DNA from: Fibrobacterota bacterium
GTDB taxonomy: Bacteria; Fibrobacterota; Fibrobacteria; UBA11236
Direction of reading: 5' to 3'
DNA length: 49,841 nt
Assembly: GCA_023249635.1 (NCBI GenBank)
Contig: JAHFCH010000019.1
Coordinates: forward strand, 1 to 49,841
The first letter of the stretch is position 1, and every line of letters starts with the position of its first letter. Under the pieces are notes generated by a model that saw nothing but the letters and a program-made list of their open reading frames with translations, was not told where the DNA came from and made no database searches. Of the stretch, positions 48,144 through 49,841 are shown in pieces. The position numbers were made by a program, and so were the translations under genes.

Positions 48144-49841
48144 TTCCCCTTGGAAGTATCCGCCGGGGTCCGGGGAACCGGGGCCGGGGCTGAAAAGCGG
48201 GAGGAATCGGCGGCGGAACGCGCGGCCGGCGGCGCAGGGACCGCGGAGACGGGTTTGGCGGGTACGATGGGTCGGACCGCTTCCTTGCCATCCTTTTTAT
48301 CCGAACCTTTTCCCGTGCCCAGGAAATCGGATTGCTTCAGGAATCCCGAACGGCGATCCAGGTTCTCGAATTCCTCTTCCAGGTTTACGCCCTGGGTCTC
48401 GGGATTCAGGATATGCGGCGTCACGTAGATTACCAATTCATTGGTGGAAGTGACCGCGTCGCGGTAGGAGAACAGGTAACCGAGCAGGGGAATGCTGCCG
48501 AGGATGGGTATGAAGGAACGCGTGTTGCCTTCTTTCGAACTGATGAGGCCGCCCAGCGCGACGGTTTCCCCATCTGCCAGCATGACGTTCGTATTGATGG
48601 AGCGGTTGGTGACGGGAGGCGGCGCCGTACCTACCGCGACACCCGTGGTCTTGATGCTGGGGCTGATGGTCACGTTGACTTCCCCGTGCTTGGTGACCCA
48701 GGGGGTGAGCTCGATGGTGATACCATCGTCGATGGTGCGATAATCATTGTTCTGGAACCCGTCCTTGGTTACCGAACTAACCGGGAAATACAGGGTACGG
48801 CTCACCTTCAGCTCGGCCTTGTTGCCGTTGAGGGTGGTGATTTTGGGCATGGAGAGGATCTTTGCCTTGTCCTTGGCTTCCAGCGCGCGCAGGCTCAATT
48901 CGAAATCGGGAGGCTTGATGCCGATCAGCGCTTCGAAACCGCCTTTGGTGATCTTGTTGCTGATTCCGCTCATGTTCCCGTAGGCGTTGAGGTTCGGCCC
49001 GCCTTCCTTGCCATTGGCGTTGAGACCGGTCTTGAGCCCGAAAGAGGAACTCTTGTTGCGTTCGTATTCAACCACGACCACTTCCATGAGTACCTGGGGC
49101 GTGGGCAGATCGACTTTGAGAATGAAGGATTTCACCAGCTCGATGTCGTCCGTCGTGCCCGAGATTAGCACGGCATTCTGCTCCTTGATGACCTTGATGT
49201 TTTCCACGGGGATGGATTTGGGGACGATCTTCTCGATGTTCTCGGCCTTGATGTATTTCAGATAAATGAGTTCCGCGCCCGAGAGGGCCTGGCCGGAGGG
49301 GGTGTTGGGATTACGATCCCCTATGAGCAGGGTCCCCTCTTTGTTCATGTAGGCGTAGCGCGTTCCGTTCAGGAGAGCGGACAAGGCCTCGTCAACGGTG
49401 ACGCCCTTCAATTGCGCATTGACGTTTCCGGAAACGTCCCCGATGATGGTGTAATTGAGTCCGGCCTGCTCGGCGATCTCGCGCAAGGCATCGCCCAGGG
49501 AGGCATTGTTCAAGGACAACGTCACCTTGCCGTCATGCACGTCCACGTCGGTATTACCGCCGCCCTGTCCCGGGAAACCGCCCGCGCCGCGGCGATTGCG
49601 GCGAAAGCCCTGACTCTCGCCGCCGGCGGAGTCCCCGTTCTCGACCAGGTACACCCCATTCTTGAGGCGCACGTCGTAATCGTTGGCGGCCATCAGGGCC
49701 TTGAAGCCATCGATGGGTTCCACATCCTTGAGGTGGCCGGTGACCAGGCCCCGCAGGTTTTGGCCGGGAACGATGTTGATTTTGGTCTTCTCCACGAACT
49801 CGCGCAGGAAATCCTTGACCGGGCGGTTCTGGACATCGAGA
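48140..49841 (-). CDS. Type II/IV secretin, N-terminal part beyond the window
   Basis: Outer-membrane secretin of a type II secretion or type IV pilus system (GspD/PilQ-like); at least 566 residues are inside the window and the frame continues upstream off the right edge (...LDVQNRPVKDFLREF). Two STN/N0-like segments are seen: one near the edge (around VPGQNLRGLVTGHLKDVEPI) and one after a Gly/Arg-rich linker (KVTLSLNNASLGDALREIA). An N1-type domain follows (LIYLKYIKAENIEKIVPKS). The secretin core ends with PILGSIPLLGYLFSYRDAV, the family V-P-x-L-G-x-I-P signature, then LVIYVTPHIL. The C-terminus is Pro/Ala-rich, an unusual tail. It is followed by the SprT-like gene. Confidence 0.9.
   Translation of the reverse strand, partial: LDVQNRPVKDFLREFVEKTKINIVPGQNLRGLVTGHLKDVEPIDGFKALMAANDYDVRLKNGVYLVENGDSAGGESQGFRRNRRGAGGFPGQGGGNTDVDVHDGKVTLSLNNASLGDALREIAEQAGLNYTIIGDVSGNVNAQLKGVTVDEALSALLNGTRYAYMNKEGTLLIGDRNPNTPSGQALSGAELIYLKYIKAENIEKIVPKSIPVENIKVIKEQNAVLISGTTDDIELVKSFILKVDLPTPQVLMEVVVVEYERNKSSSFGLKTGLNANGKEGGPNLNAYGNMSGISNKITKGGFEALIGIKPPDFELSLRALEAKDKAKILSMPKITTLNGNKAELKVSRTLYFPVSSVTKDGFQNNDYRTIDDGITIELTPWVTKHGEVNVTISPSIKTTGVAVGTAPPPVTNRSINTNVMLADGETVALGGLISSKEGNTRSFIPILGSIPLLGYLFSYRDAVTSTNELVIYVTPHILNPETQGVNLEEEFENLDRRSGFLKQSDFLGTGKGSDKKDGKEAVRPIVPAKPVSAVPAPPAARSAADSSRFSAPAPVPRTPADTSKGK

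Noticed and set aside
1-49841. CRISPR arrays, transposases, integrases and phage genes
   Set aside because: No spaced direct-repeat array, recombinase motif or insertion-sequence ends were recognised anywhere in the window.

Overview
The window looks like a chromosomal segment of a GC-rich, didermic (Gram-negative type) bacterium. The evidence is a secretin, an OmpA-type protein with thrombospondin type-3 repeats, lipoproteins, MlaE/MlaF, and several outer-membrane-barrel candidates. The gene content is mostly core housekeeping with no transposase, integrase, phage or CRISPR signal. The combination (Rho with a long disordered insert, TSP3-OmpA, PorV/TraF-like outer-membrane protein, CehA/McbA PHP protein) would fit a Fibrobacterota-like or related FCB-group lineage, but that placement is an inference that only a phylogeny can settle.

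Layout. 1-4.3 kb: leftward pyruvate dehydrogenase E1 genes (pdhB is cut by the window edge), a rightward flavin-reductase-like gene, then a leftward PHP metallohydrolase with two small genes upstream of it. 4.3-4.9 kb: an unusually AT-rich gene-free stretch carrying a parS-like 16-mer and several DnaA-box-like 9-mers. 4.9-7.8 kb: a leftward TPR plus coiled-coil protein operon ending in a good terminator. 7.9-13.4 kb: tRNA-Gln, a 56-residue protein, a heterodimeric ABC exporter pair, an outer-membrane-like protein and tRNA-Ser. 13.4-18.9 kb: a tightly packed rightward run: omega-like RNA polymerase subunit, coaBC, a uracil-DNA-glycosylase-like protein without iron-sulfur cysteines, dnaB, mlaE and mlaF. 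19.1-24.4 kb: a proline-rich unknown protein, radA, a receiver-kinase-receiver hybrid and tgt.

24.5-31.6 kb is a complete leftward chemotaxis operon in transcription order cheX, cheY-like, cheA, cheW, mcp, cheB, cheR, with no flagellar genes in sight. 31.9-35.5 kb: an unknown protein (rightward) and a leftward set of YkgJ-type cysteine cluster protein, Hpt protein and membrane hybrid histidine kinase. 35.5-41.3 kb is envelope-related: a lipoprotein with calcium-binding-like loops, a PorV/TraF-like outer-membrane protein, a Nudix hydrolase, a small lipoprotein and the TSP3-OmpA protein. 41.4-49.8 kb: birA catalytic domain, OsmC-like protein, rho, a small membrane protein, gatB, trmB, an SprT-like metalloprotein and a secretin that runs off the right edge.

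How the genes work together. The chemosensory cluster, the Hpt/hybrid-kinase pair and the receiver-kinase hybrid form a dense signalling block. Because a secretin but no flagellar gene is present, the chemosensory system may steer type IV pili or gliding rather than flagella; this is inference. The most interesting leads are the candidate origin/partition region at 4.4-4.8 kb, heptad GGTYTAA repeats at two convergent gene ends, the glycosylase-like protein that has lost its Fe-S ligands, the disordered Asn/Gly insert of Rho, and several perfect palindromes in promoter regions. I did not find one clearly new multi-gene system.
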